Shown here one piece after another: positions 26,576 to 35,613 of a stretch of 64,000 nt of DNA. The DNA lies in contig NZ_BNAQ01000006.1 in NCBI RefSeq assembly GCF_014653575.1, forward strand, positions 186,001-250,000, written 5' to 3'. The stretch's first letter is position 1, and every line of letters begins with the position of its first letter. Below the pieces are notes generated by a model. That model saw nothing but the letters and a program-made list of their open reading frames with translations, was not told the DNA's origin and ran no database searches. This DNA is from Sphingomonas glacialis (GTDB lineage: Bacteria; Pseudomonadota; Alphaproteobacteria; Sphingomonadales; Sphingomonadaceae). Made by a program: the position numbers and the translations under genes.

Positions 26576-28222
26576 ATGGAAGCTGCCATATCGCCCCTTC
26601 CGGACGACGTCGAAGCGCTGAAGGCGCTGCTCGCCGCTGCCCTGGAACGTGCTGACGAGGCTGAAGCGCGCGCTGCCAACGCCTTGGCCCGGGAGAGCGC
26701 CATCGAGGCAGTGATCGCCCATCTCAAGCTGCAGATCGCCAAGCTCAGGCGTGAGCAGTACGGTCCGAGCGCCGAGCGTAGCCGCCGCCTTCTCGAGCAG
26801 ATGGAGTTACGGCTCGAGGATCTCGAGGCCGACACAAGCGAGGACGATCTTGCCGCCGAGGTTGCCGCCGCCAGCACTACCAACGTTGCCCCGTTCGAGC
26901 GTAAGCGGCCGATGCGCAAGCCGTTCCCCGAGCACCTGCCGCGCGAGCGTGTTGTCATACCAGCACCGTGCTCGTGTCCGGCCTGCGGCGGCTCGCGCCT
27001 GTCCCGGCTCGGCGAGGACGTGACAGAGACGCTTGAGGTGATCCCGCGGTCGTGGAAGGTCATCCAGACGGTCCGCGAGAAGGTCTCGTGCCGGGACTGC
27101 CAGACTATCAGCCAGCCGCCAGCGCCGTTCCACGTCGTGCCGCGCGGATGGGCGGGGGCCAGCTTCCTCGCCATGCTGCTGTTCGAGAAGTACGGCCAAC
27201 ACCAGCCGCTCAACCGCCAGGCCGAGCGGTTCGCGCGCGAAGGCGTACCGCTGAGCGTCTCGACGCTCGCCGACCAGGTTGGTGCCGCCGTATTCGCGCT
27301 GATGCCACTCTACAGGCGGATCGAGGCTCACATCCTCGCCGCTGAGCGCTTGCACGGTGACGATACGACCGTTCCTGTCATGGCTAAGGTCAAGGCCGAT
27401 GTTGCTCGGCTGTGGGTTTATGTCCGGGACGATCGGCCGTTTGCCGGCGCCGCCCCACCCGCGGCGCTGTTCCACTACTCACGTGACAGGCGCGGCGAGC
27501 ACCCACAGGCACATCTCGCGTCCTGGTCAGGGATATTCCAGGCTGACGCCTATGGCGGATATGGCGAGCTGTACCGCGAAGGTCGTGCGCCAGGCCCAGT
27601 GCGCGAAGCCGGGTGCTTCGCGCACGCCCGACGCAAGTTCTTCGAGCTCGCCGACGTCGCAGGCGCCGCGCGCAAGAAGAGCCGCGGCGAGCGGACCGGC
27701 ATGATCTACCCGATCGCGCTCGAAGCGGTGCGGCGGCTTGACGCTCTGTTCGACGTCGAGCGCACCATCAACGGCAAGTCCGCTGCCGACCGGCTCGCGG
27801 TACGCAAGACACTCAGCGCGCCGCTGATGACCGAGCTCCACACCTGGCTCACCGCCCAACGCGCGATCCTGTCGCGCAACCACGATCTCGCCAAGGCGTG
27901 TCTCTACATGCTGCGCCGCTGGGATGCGTTCACGCGCTTCCTCGACGATGGGCGGGTCTGCCTCACCAACAATTCCGCCGAGCGCGCCCTTCGCTGCGTC
28001 CCGCTCGGCCGCAAGGCTTGGCTGTTCTGCGGCTCGGACCGCGGCGGTCAGCGCGCCGCCGTCCTTTACACGCTGATCCAGACCGCCCGCCTCAACGATG
28101 TCGACCCGCAAGCCTGGCTTGCCGACGTGCTCGCCCGCATCGCGGACCACCCCGCGGCTCGGCTCGACGAGCTATTGCCGTGGAACTGGGCACCTCGGAT
28201 CCAGGTCGCGAAGGCCGCCTGA
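26576..28222 (+). CDS. tnpC: IS66 transposase TnpC (DDE)
   Basis: 548 residues from the ATG at 26576. There is an N-terminal coiled-coil-like segment (EALKALLAAALERADEAEAR), then a zinc-finger-like region (CSCPACGG, CRDC) and the DDE catalytic domain (LHGDDTTVPV; FQADAYGGYGELY; NNSAERALRCVPLGRKAWLF with the late catalytic Glu). The length is normal for IS66. The stop overlaps the start of the small downstream ORF (TGATG). No frameshift or internal stop. Confidence 0.94.
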   Translation: MEAAISPLPDDVEALKALLAAALERADEAEARAANALARESAIEAVIAHLKLQIAKLRREQYGPSAERSRRLLEQMELRLEDLEADTSEDDLAAEVAAASTTNVAPFERKRPMRKPFPEHLPRERVVIPAPCSCPACGGSRLSRLGEDVTETLEVIPRSWKVIQTVREKVSCRDCQTISQPPAPFHVVPRGWAGASFLAMLLFEKYGQHQPLNRQAERFAREGVPLSVSTLADQVGAAVFALMPLYRRIEAHILAAERLHGDDTTVPVMAKVKADVARLWVYVRDDRPFAGAAPPAALFHYSRDRRGEHPQAHLASWSGIFQADAYGGYGELYREGRAPGPVREAGCFAHARRKFFELADVAGAARKKSRGERTGMIYPIALEAVRRLDALFDVERTINGKSAADRLAVRKTLSAPLMTELHTWLTAQRAILSRNHDLAKACLYMLRRWDAFTRFLDDGRVCLTNNSAERALRCVPLGRKAWLFCGSDRGGQRAAVLYTLIQTARLNDVDPQAWLADVLARIADHPAARLDELLPWNWAPRIQVAKAA

Positions 28223-28455
28223 TGTCGGCACCGTCGATGGTGTTCACCGCTCGCTACGCCGCGAGCTGGCTCGGCGTCGACATCGACGTGGTCGAGGTAC
28301 TTGCCCAGGAGATGTCGCCCGAAGATGGTTGCCTGAACGTCATCGAAAGCCTCGACGACGACGCTGTCTCCACAACTGCGTTCACCAGACGCGGTCTCGA
28401 CCACCTCGACGAACTTCTCGACCAACGCCGCTCGGACTTCATACAGGAAAGCTAA
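28222..28455 (+). CDS. Small IS66-associated hypothetical protein
   Basis: 77 residues; its ATG overlaps the tnpC stop (TGATG at 28220-28224), so it is translationally coupled. The sequence begins MSAPSMVFTARYAASWLGVD and is acidic and soluble. It contains EDGCLNVIESLDDDAVSTTAF and lies fully inside the element, ending 8 bp before the right inverted repeat. Such an extra ORF is seen in some proteobacterial IS66 elements. Its role is unknown. Confidence 0.75.
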   Translation: MSAPSMVFTARYAASWLGVDIDVVEVLAQEMSPEDGCLNVIESLDDDAVSTTAFTRRGLDHLDELLDQRRSDFIQES

Positions 28456-28463
28456 CACCATCC

Positions 28464-28493
28464 GCGGCCCTCGCCGGATGGGTACCATAAAAC
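28464..28493. repeat. IS66 right end: inverted repeat plus 8-bp target duplication
   Basis: The right inverted repeat at 28464-28485 is the reverse complement of the left end with three mismatches. It is followed by the second CATAAAAC at 28486-28493. Confidence 0.92.
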
Positions 28494-28499
28494 TCTCCT
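28494..28499 (-). promoter_or_regulatory. Orphaned ribosome binding site of the PRISE-like reductase
   Basis: On the minus strand, AGGAGA is followed by GTTTTATG (28493-28486), the right copy of the target duplication. This is the original AGGAGA-N5-ATG start of the reductase gene. After IS66 insertion it lies 2.7 kb away from the rest of the coding sequence. Confidence 0.75.
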
Positions 28500-28588
28500 G
28501 CTGATCGCTTTATATGAGATCAGTTGAACTGCACCCATCATCTAGTTGAGACAGGGAAGTATATACCAGTATTATGCCTATGTATTTA

Positions 28589-29635
28589 TTAAATAAAGAC
28601 AGCTTTGCCGCCTAATTGCTGGTCGAAATCGCGATATGCTGCATCGGCTTCCTCGATAGTCCAACGATCGGTGAACAGGCGATCGACCTCGATTCCGTGG
28701 TTAGCAATGAATTGCGTGCATTCAGCCTGGCCGACGTTCGAGAAAGTCCATGATCCCATAATCGTCAGCTGCTTGCGCATAATGTCGGGACTGACGTTGA
28801 AGGTGACGTCGCCGCCCTCGCCAACGAAACAAGCAGTCGCCCATTTTCCGCAACTACGAACCGCGCCTAATCGTCCGGCAGCAACGCCAGACGTATCGAA
28901 CGCCTTGCTGACACCGCGTCCACCGGTCAGAGCCATAATTGCCTCTACCGGGTCAGCCACCGAGGCGTCGATCGCATGCACTGCGCCGAACTCCAGCGCC
29001 CGCTCCACTCGCTCGCCACTGATATCGACTGCGATCACTTGTGCACCCATAGCCGCGGCAAGCTGCGTCGCTGAAAGGCCAACCGGACCTTGCCCGAACA
29101 CCGCGACGGTATCTCGAGCACTTACTTCCGCGCGGACCAGCGCTTGGTAGGCGGTGCCGGTCCCACACGAGATTGCAGCCCCAGTCGCGAAAGAAAGCTC
29201 TTCGGGCAATGCGACCAGCGTGCGAGCCGGTACCTTCATATATGGCGCATGCCCACCGTGCCCGTTAAGGCCATAGGTCACCGGTCCGTTCTCGCACATT
29301 TGCCACCAGCCTGTGCGGCAACTCGGGCACGCGTGGCATCCGTCATAGTGATAAACCATGGCGCGCATGCCTATCCGCGCCATCCGCGGATCGACGTCGC
29401 GGCCTACCGCAACCACCTCTCCCGCAGGCTCATGCCCCGCGATGATAGGCTCGCCAGTGTCGCGCAATCCGAGCGCCTTAAATGCGGCGCCAGCTGGTGG
29501 CCGATAGAATTTCAGGTCACTGCCACACATCCCCGATGCGCGGATCGCGAGCACAACTTCTTCTGGACCGGGCTCCGGATCCGGAAAATCCATCAGTTCC
29601 AGGGTACGGTCGCCGGTAAATACTACGCCACGCAT
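28589..29635 (-). CDS. Zinc-dependent alcohol dehydrogenase (MDR superfamily)
   Basis: 348 residues. Catalytic zinc ligands are seen in ASGMCGSDLKFY (Cys) and AGHEPAGEV (His-Glu). The structural zinc site is the four-Cys lobe GCHACPSCRTGWWQMC. The NAD(P)-binding fold is at about 170-200 (VAVFGQGPVGLSATQLAAAMG). It oxidises or reduces an alcohol/ketone in the cytosol. It lies 9 bp downstream of the aldehyde dehydrogenase in the minus-strand operon, so the pair may convert an alcohol to a carboxylate. The start at 29635 gives the normal N terminus. Confidence 0.9.
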   Translation of the reverse strand: MRGVVFTGDRTLELMDFPDPEPGPEEVVLAIRASGMCGSDLKFYRPPAGAAFKALGLRDTGEPIIAGHEPAGEVVAVGRDVDPRMARIGMRAMVYHYDGCHACPSCRTGWWQMCENGPVTYGLNGHGGHAPYMKVPARTLVALPEELSFATGAAISCGTGTAYQALVRAEVSARDTVAVFGQGPVGLSATQLAAAMGAQVIAVDISGERVERALEFGAVHAIDASVADPVEAIMALTGGRGVSKAFDTSGVAAGRLGAVRSCGKWATACFVGEGGDVTFNVSPDIMRKQLTIMGSWTFSNVGQAECTQFIANHGIEVDRLFTDRWTIEEADAAYRDFDQQLGGKAVFI

Positions 29636-29644
29636 GTCAGATCC

Positions 29645-31120
29645 TCAATCTAGCTTAAGCCACACCGACTTGGTGTAGAGATATTCATCAATGTGGCGTC
29701 GCCCGCCTTTGGCACCGAATCCGCTCATGCGGAATCCTTCGGAGGTCACGGCAGGCTCCGTTGCGCCGTAACAATTAACCCACATCATCCCGGTTCGGAC
29801 GGCGCGCACGACGCGGTGCGCGGTCGAGAGATCGCGAGTCCATACCGCCCCACCAAGACCGTATTGTGTGTCGTTTGCAATCCGCACCGCATCCGCAGCA
29901 TCATCGAATGGAATGACCGAAGCGACAGGGCCGAAGATCTCCTCGCGTGCCACTCGCATGTCGTTTGACACGCCTACGAGCACCGTCGGGGGCACGAAAA
30001 AGCCGCCCGCGAGATCTCCTCCAAGCCGTGTGCCTCCAGCGATCACCTCCGCGCCGCCCTCGCGCGCGATGTCGATGTACGAGGTCACTGTTTGGAGCTG
30101 CCGCGCCGAGACGATCGGACCAAGTTGGCTTGTCGGATCGATGCTGTGACCGACCTTCAGGGTCTTGGCGTATTCGGCGAGCCGCTGCACGAAGTCGTCG
30201 TGAATTGAACGCTGCACCAGGATGCGGGAGCCCGCGTAACAGATCTGGCCAGTGTTGTTAAAACATCCTAACGCCGCGCCGGCCACAGCGCGATCAAGAT
30301 CAGCGTCGCCGAACACGATATCGGCAGATTTTCCGCCGAGTTCGACCGACACGCGCTTCATGTTAGTTGCGGCCATTTCCATGATCCGACGTCCGGTTGC
30401 CGTCGATCCCGTGAAAGCGATTTTGTCGACGTCGGGATGCGACGCCAACGCTGCACCGGCATCGTGGCCGTAGCCGGGCACGACATTCACTACGCCGTCG
30501 GGTAGGCCAGCATCCTGCATGATCTGCGCGAGAGCAAGAGCGGAAAGCGGTGCGTCCTCAGCAGGTTTCAATACTAGCGTACAGCCGGTCGCGAGCGTTG
30601 GCCCGATGCTCCACAATTGTGAGATTAGTGGACCGTTCCAAGGGATGATCCCGGCCACTACGCCGATAGGATCCCGGAGCGAGTAGCTGAGCATGTCACC
30701 AGGGAACGAGTTTTTTGTTGTCTCACCGTAGATGCCAACCGCCTGCGCTGCGTAAAAGCGCAAAGCCTGGAGCAAGAACCGTTTGAACATAGCGGTGCGC
30801 GCAATCGGCGCTCCCATGTCGAGTGTCTCTAGCCAAGCAAGCTCATCAAAGCGTTCTTCAGCGAGATCGGCAATTTTAAGCAGTAACGCCTGCCGGTCGA
30901 ATGGCTTAAACTGACTCCATGGACCTTCGAACGCAGCTCGCGCGGCCGCCACGGCTCGGTCGACGTCGGCGGCGGCGCCCTCCGCAACCTGCACGATCAC
31001 TTGGCCCGTCGAAGGGTTAACTACGTCAAATGTCTTGCCGGACAGCGCATCGACCCAATCGCCGCCAATGAATAGTTTTTTAGGCTGCTTCAGGAACGGG
31101 TGTTGCTGGGTATAATCCAT
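29645..31120 (-). CDS. NAD(P)-dependent aldehyde dehydrogenase
   Basis: 491 residues, full length for the family. It has IIPWNGPLISQLW (cofactor site), KPAEDAPLSAL, FTGSTATGRRIM, the catalytic Glu in SVELGGKSADIVF, the catalytic Cys in NNTGQICYAGSR, and EEIFGPVASVIPF. It oxidises an aldehyde to the acid, presumably the product of the neighbouring alcohol dehydrogenase. Its start touches the stop of the HyuB-like gene at 31120, indicating cotranscription. Confidence 0.92.
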   Translation of the reverse strand: MDYTQQHPFLKQPKKLFIGGDWVDALSGKTFDVVNPSTGQVIVQVAEGAAADVDRAVAAARAAFEGPWSQFKPFDRQALLLKIADLAEERFDELAWLETLDMGAPIARTAMFKRFLLQALRFYAAQAVGIYGETTKNSFPGDMLSYSLRDPIGVVAGIIPWNGPLISQLWSIGPTLATGCTLVLKPAEDAPLSALALAQIMQDAGLPDGVVNVVPGYGHDAGAALASHPDVDKIAFTGSTATGRRIMEMAATNMKRVSVELGGKSADIVFGDADLDRAVAGAALGCFNNTGQICYAGSRILVQRSIHDDFVQRLAEYAKTLKVGHSIDPTSQLGPIVSARQLQTVTSYIDIAREGGAEVIAGGTRLGGDLAGGFFVPPTVLVGVSNDMRVAREEIFGPVASVIPFDDAADAVRIANDTQYGLGGAVWTRDLSTAHRVVRAVRTGMMWVNCYGATEPAVTSEGFRMSGFGAKGGRRHIDEYLYTKSVWLKLD

Positions 31121-33441
31121 TAATTGAGTCCTAGTCGCATTTCAGGAAATACTGCATCTTCGGCACGCGCGATCTCTGTCGCAATCTGTGTAAGGCAACC
31201 CGGACAGGCGAAGCGGCGAAGCACCATTGGATCATCGATGAATCGAGCAGGATCGGGTGCACTAGGAATCTGCGTTACCGGCCCTTCGTGCATCAGTGCA
31301 CCCGCCTTGTAGCTGCCGGAATAGCCAGCCAGCCGTTCGCCACAATGAGCGCAAGCGAGGATACGTTCGCCATCGACGTCGCGCGCGATTACGTATTCGT
31401 GGACGGCGCGGTCGAGCTCGCCGGTGGCGGCAGTGGCGGCGGCCGTATCAGTTTCTTGTCGCGACCAAGCGCGCCGTTCCGCCCGCAACGCCTTTCGGCG
31501 TGCGGTGGTCGCCTCCGCATCGCCGGCGATGACGCCATAGATACGTTCCGCTGCATCCTGTGAAACCGCATCATCGGCGAGATCGCGTTCCACGAGCGCG
31601 GGGTCCCGCTCGAGTGGATCGCCGTACCCTCCGCCGCCCCCGATTCGAACCTCGAACACGTCTCCATGCCCGAGTGAAGTGCCGTTCGATTTACCGCTTA
31701 GCCACACTGTATCGCCGGTGAGGTCTATTGCGCCCTGCGGAAGGACCCGTGCGACCATGCGCTCGTTCAGGTCAGTATCGTGTCGAATTAGATAGTGGCT
31801 CGCGGGCGACGGGTAGCCGCCAAACAGACCTTGCCCGTTCTGCGTCGTCGCGCCCTGCCCTCCGGTGTTGGTGACGATCGACATCGATTGTGCGCGATAG
31901 GGCGTGATCGCGACACGCAGTCCGTTGCCGCCGCGCCATTTACCGGCACCGCCGCTGTCGCGGTCGCTGCGCCGATAAAGGCACATTAGCGGATACCATT
32001 GTTCAATCTGTTCGACATTGAGGATCATCGACAACGGACTGAAGGTAGGTCCGCCGCTGTCGATCCCGTCACCAAACGATCGCGCGCCGGATCCGCAGGC
32101 AAAACAGTCGAGAATTGCTTGGCCAAAAAAATTGCCGCGATCATCGAAGCCGACCAGTACCGGCAAAACATAGTCCGCACACGGCGCGACCAGATCTTCC
32201 TTGGTATCGGGGTCGCACGCCATCATCCGCGCCAGGATAGCCTGCATCGCGTTCATCATCGGGACAGAATGCAGAATCCCACCGCTGACCGCTGCGGGAT
32301 GATCCACGCAGGTAAGTAATCCGGGCGTTGGTTCGTAGTCAATTTGACGTTCGCCTCCGCCATAAGCGAACAGCTGCTCGAATAGCATTGAGACAGAAAC
32401 AATGCCGGTGATAGATCCCGCCCAAGTAACGAACGGAATGCCGTTGGTCCCTATAGTTTGCGCGTCGGTGCCTGCGTTTGACACGGCCAGCCGGTCGCCA
32501 CGTTTGGTCACGGTCAATTGGGTACGCTGGTTGTGTCGGATGCCTGGCAACGGCTCGTCAATGTAGCGGGTTTCTGTCCAGGTGCCGTCGGGAATCGCAT
32601 TCAATTTACGCTGAAAATTCTGCTGCGCTTGGTCAAGCATCCTCCGCATAGCGGCCTTCACCGTCGTCGCGCCGAACCGGGTACAAAGTGCCATCACCTG
32701 ATCGCGCGCGAATACGACGCCGGCAATTTGGGCGCGAAGATCAAGGGCAACCATGTCTGGCAACCGCGACTGGCGAAGGTACATCGCCTCGAGGTCCGGG
32801 CGCATCACGCCCTTCTCAACCAGTTTGAACGGAGGCAACACGACCGGGTCAGAATGCACGTCCTCAGAATTCTGCGGCCAACCTCCCGGCACAATTCCGC
32901 CTAAATCATACTGATGCCCAGCATTGGCGACCCAGCCAAACAAGCGGCCCTCAACGAAGATTGGTGCAGCGAACAGTACGTCCATCTGATGGCAGGCCGC
33001 GATCCATGGATCATTGCAGCAGTAAATGTCGCCGTCGTCGATTCCTGGAAGTTTAGAGTAATGTTCGAGGATATAACGAATGCCAAGCGGGGCACCGGCG
33101 TTCAGGAATTGGACGTAGGGCGCGTTAAGTACCACTTCCGCGTCCTCGGTCAAAATCGACATGTTGAAGTCGAGCGTCGCGAGGACTGGTGATCCTGAAA
33201 TGCGCGTGATTGTATCGCCGTGCGCCATGTTGATGGTCCACAGCTTCTGGCGGATCACCTCGAAATCGACCGGATCAAGTTCGGCTATCGCGTCGTCATG
33301 GAAGTTAATCCCAGCATCGACACGCGTGCGCCAATCCCCCTTCGGCCGGTAACTATGGACTTTCCCGGTCCAGGCGATGTCTTTTGCCGAGCTTACGGCT
33401 GTCTCTTGAGTGATATCAATAACAGGGGCACTGGCCATCAT
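31120..33441 (-). CDS. HyuB/acetone-carboxylase-alpha-like protein with C-terminal zinc (gamma-like) domain
   Basis: 773 residues. The main part (about 40-640) is a hydantoinase B/oxoprolinase fold, with RISGSPVLATLDFNMSILTE, NDPWIAACHQMD and a glycine-rich GGGGGYGDPLERDP end. The last 100 residues carry ILACAHCGERLAGYS and RRFACPGCLTQIATEIA. The two CxxC pairs resemble the small zinc-binding gamma subunit of acetone carboxylases. The combination points to an ATP-dependent carboxylase or amidohydrolase-like enzyme acting with the HyuA-like protein encoded immediately upstream (stop/start overlap at 33438-33441). The substrate is unknown. Confidence 0.8.
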   Translation of the reverse strand: MMASAPVIDITQETAVSSAKDIAWTGKVHSYRPKGDWRTRVDAGINFHDDAIAELDPVDFEVIRQKLWTINMAHGDTITRISGSPVLATLDFNMSILTEDAEVVLNAPYVQFLNAGAPLGIRYILEHYSKLPGIDDGDIYCCNDPWIAACHQMDVLFAAPIFVEGRLFGWVANAGHQYDLGGIVPGGWPQNSEDVHSDPVVLPPFKLVEKGVMRPDLEAMYLRQSRLPDMVALDLRAQIAGVVFARDQVMALCTRFGATTVKAAMRRMLDQAQQNFQRKLNAIPDGTWTETRYIDEPLPGIRHNQRTQLTVTKRGDRLAVSNAGTDAQTIGTNGIPFVTWAGSITGIVSVSMLFEQLFAYGGGERQIDYEPTPGLLTCVDHPAAVSGGILHSVPMMNAMQAILARMMACDPDTKEDLVAPCADYVLPVLVGFDDRGNFFGQAILDCFACGSGARSFGDGIDSGGPTFSPLSMILNVEQIEQWYPLMCLYRRSDRDSGGAGKWRGGNGLRVAITPYRAQSMSIVTNTGGQGATTQNGQGLFGGYPSPASHYLIRHDTDLNERMVARVLPQGAIDLTGDTVWLSGKSNGTSLGHGDVFEVRIGGGGGYGDPLERDPALVERDLADDAVSQDAAERIYGVIAGDAEATTARRKALRAERRAWSRQETDTAAATAATGELDRAVHEYVIARDVDGERILACAHCGERLAGYSGSYKAGALMHEGPVTQIPSAPDPARFIDDPMVLRRFACPGCLTQIATEIARAEDAVFPEMRLGLN

Positions 33442-35543
33442 TCTGCTCCTACGGTCAGGACGACGCTGCCGCTTACGTGGATCGTCGCCGATGCGTCGCG
33501 ATCAACGAGAATAGTGGTATCGGGGAATTCGAGGATCGCGGGGCCGGACGTGACGCTGCCCGGTGGAAGGCGGGATCCGTCGTATACGGGCGTAACAAGC
33601 CGCTCACCGGACCACATCACCACTCGTGTCGTCTTGGCCTCCGGCGTAGAATTACCGCTTTCCAAGTCGATCGCCTCAAGTGTGACCGCACTAAGCGCTG
33701 CGCGACCTCGGACCTGCAGACTTGTCAGCTGGAAGCCGGCAGCCGCATAGCCACTGCCCTTACCGAACAGTCGCTCGTAGTCCGCCTCGAAGGTAGCAAC
33801 CATCCGACCGACCGTGGCCCCGTCATACACTCCGCCCTCTACGGCGACTGAGACTTGATTCGTCTGGAGTGCGTAGCGGAGTTCGGCATGATGTTCGAGC
33901 GTGACGGCGTCCTTCGCCACACCCTGCTTTGCCAGCTTGGCAAGGACGCGTTCCTCGAGCTCACGAAGGCGCGCGTTTATCGTAGCAGGATCGAAGGGGC
34001 TTCCGAGACCTAGGCCGACGCTTTCCGTGATCAGCGCATCCGATGCAGTAATTCCGAAGGCTGACCAGCCTGCCGCAAGATCGCTTAAGGGAATTACTGC
34101 CGTCTTCATTCCCAATTCGCGCGCAATCGCTGCTGCGTGCAGTCCGCCCCCGCCGCCAAAACCGTACAGAACAAAATCGCGTGCATCGTAGCCTTGCTGG
34201 GTCAGCGTTAGCCAAATCGCATCCGCCATCTGGCTGTTGACGATTCGCATCGCCGCCGCCGCAGTCGCCTCGGCATCCATGCCAAACGGCGAACCGAGTT
34301 CAGCTAGCGCCGCGCGCGCAGGCTCGAGGTCGAGCATGATGCGACCGCCGAAGAAATAGTCTGGATCGAAATAGCCGAGTACCGCCGCCGCATCGGTGAC
34401 CGTCGGGCGGGTGCCTCCGCGTCCAAAGCAGATGGGCCCAGGTCGCGCGGCAGCGCTTTCCGGGCCTACCTTTAACGACTGACCGTCCGAATGAACGATA
34501 CTGCCACCACCCGAGCCGACTGACCGCACGTCCAGTGTAGGCACAAAATATTCGTATTGACCGTGACTGGCTGTCGCTCGTCGGACAGGGGTTCCGGCGA
34601 AGATTGTTCCGATGTCCAGTGTCGTGCCGCCGACGTCCGCTGTCACCACATTATTCACGCCGCCCACCTGGGTCCGCGCCAAATTCGCGGCACCTATCAA
34701 CCCCGCAACCGGGCCCGACCCGATCGTTAGGACCGGTAGCGCTCGGGCATTGTCGGCGTCGATAAGTCCGCCTGAGCAGGACATGATCTGCAGTTTGTCA
34801 TGATAACCGTGGGTCGCAAGGTCGACCTCGAGCGCCGCGAGATAATGCTGCATCGGCGGCCCAATCATCGCATTGATGATCGTCGCGACGCTACGCTCAT
34901 ATTCGCCAACGCGCGCACTGACCTCCGACGAGATTGAAACGAAAATTCCCGGCGCCATTTCGCGTACGAGATGTTGCAATCGCTGTTCGTGCGCCGGGTT
35001 GGCCGTCGCCCAAATCAGCGAGATTGCGATCGCTTCGACGCCCGCGTCGATCAACCGTTGAATTGATGCGCGCGCGTGCACTTCGTTGAGCTCGACTGCG
35101 ATAGCGCCGTCGAAGGTGATGCGTTCGTCGATCTCCTCGCAGAGAGTGCGAGGTACGAGCGCGGCGGGCTTCGTCTGTTTGGCGACGTGCGCGATGTAGT
35201 TAGCGGGCATCCATTTCAGACGCCCACCCGATAGCATTATGAAGGTCGCATCGGCATGGCCGCGCGTCGCGAGCAAGCCCACCTTGGCAGTCTTGCCCTC
35301 GACGAGCGCATTCGTACCGACCGTGCAACCGTGATATACGTGCGCATCGCCTAGCATCTCCTCTAGGGAGACGCCGTGCATGGTGGCGGCGGCCCTGAGC
35401 GCGTCAACGAAGCCCGACTGGAAATCAGGCGGGGTTGACGACGCCTTACCGATTTTGACCGCGACACCGCCGTCGGCGGAGGTGTCGAGCACCACGCAGT
35501 CGGTAAATGTTCCACCGATATCGACACCAACGATAAAGCGCAC
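33438..35543 (-). CDS. HyuA/acetone-carboxylase-beta-like ATPase subunit
   Basis: 701 residues, GTG start at 35543 (RFIVGVDIGGTFTDCVV) with a GGAAGGA ribosome binding site. It belongs to the hydantoinase A/oxoprolinase family (ASKHA fold): phosphate-binding DIGGTFTD at the N terminus, YHGCTVGTNALVEGKTAKVG, a second nucleotide motif TADVGGTTLDIG near residue 295, and FGGGGGLHAAAIARELG. The family uses ATP to activate ring-opening or carboxylation. It pairs with the downstream HyuB-like gene and lies 70 bp after the TonB receptor gene. Hydantoinase, oxoprolinase and ketone carboxylase remain alternatives. Confidence 0.85.
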   Translation of the reverse strand: MRFIVGVDIGGTFTDCVVLDTSADGGVAVKIGKASSTPPDFQSGFVDALRAAATMHGVSLEEMLGDAHVYHGCTVGTNALVEGKTAKVGLLATRGHADATFIMLSGGRLKWMPANYIAHVAKQTKPAALVPRTLCEEIDERITFDGAIAVELNEVHARASIQRLIDAGVEAIAISLIWATANPAHEQRLQHLVREMAPGIFVSISSEVSARVGEYERSVATIINAMIGPPMQHYLAALEVDLATHGYHDKLQIMSCSGGLIDADNARALPVLTIGSGPVAGLIGAANLARTQVGGVNNVVTADVGGTTLDIGTIFAGTPVRRATASHGQYEYFVPTLDVRSVGSGGGSIVHSDGQSLKVGPESAAARPGPICFGRGGTRPTVTDAAAVLGYFDPDYFFGGRIMLDLEPARAALAELGSPFGMDAEATAAAAMRIVNSQMADAIWLTLTQQGYDARDFVLYGFGGGGGLHAAAIARELGMKTAVIPLSDLAAGWSAFGITASDALITESVGLGLGSPFDPATINARLRELEERVLAKLAKQGVAKDAVTLEHHAELRYALQTNQVSVAVEGGVYDGATVGRMVATFEADYERLFGKGSGYAAAGFQLTSLQVRGRAALSAVTLEAIDLESGNSTPEAKTTRVVMWSGERLVTPVYDGSRLPPGSVTSGPAILEFPDTTILVDRDASATIHVSGSVVLTVGAE

Positions 35544-35613
35544 AATGTTCCTTCCCGAATCTTGTCAAACAGAAGATTATCATCGCTACTACGATAACAT
35601 AAAGTAGTTCATG

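Larger units (their letters stand above)
25759..28485 (+). mobile_element. Complete IS66-family insertion sequence (2727 bp)
   Basis: The ends are defined by imperfect 22-bp inverted repeats (25759-25780 and 28464-28485; 19 of 22 matches) and by a perfect 8-bp direct repeat CATAAAAC outside them (25751-25758 and 28486-28493). IS66 elements characteristically duplicate 8 bp. It contains tnpA, tnpB and tnpC in overlapping order plus a small accessory ORF. Near the left end a palindrome GTCCTTAC...GTAAGGAC (25811-25834) lies just upstream of tnpA. All ORFs are intact, so the element may still be active and the insertion recent. Confidence 0.95.
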
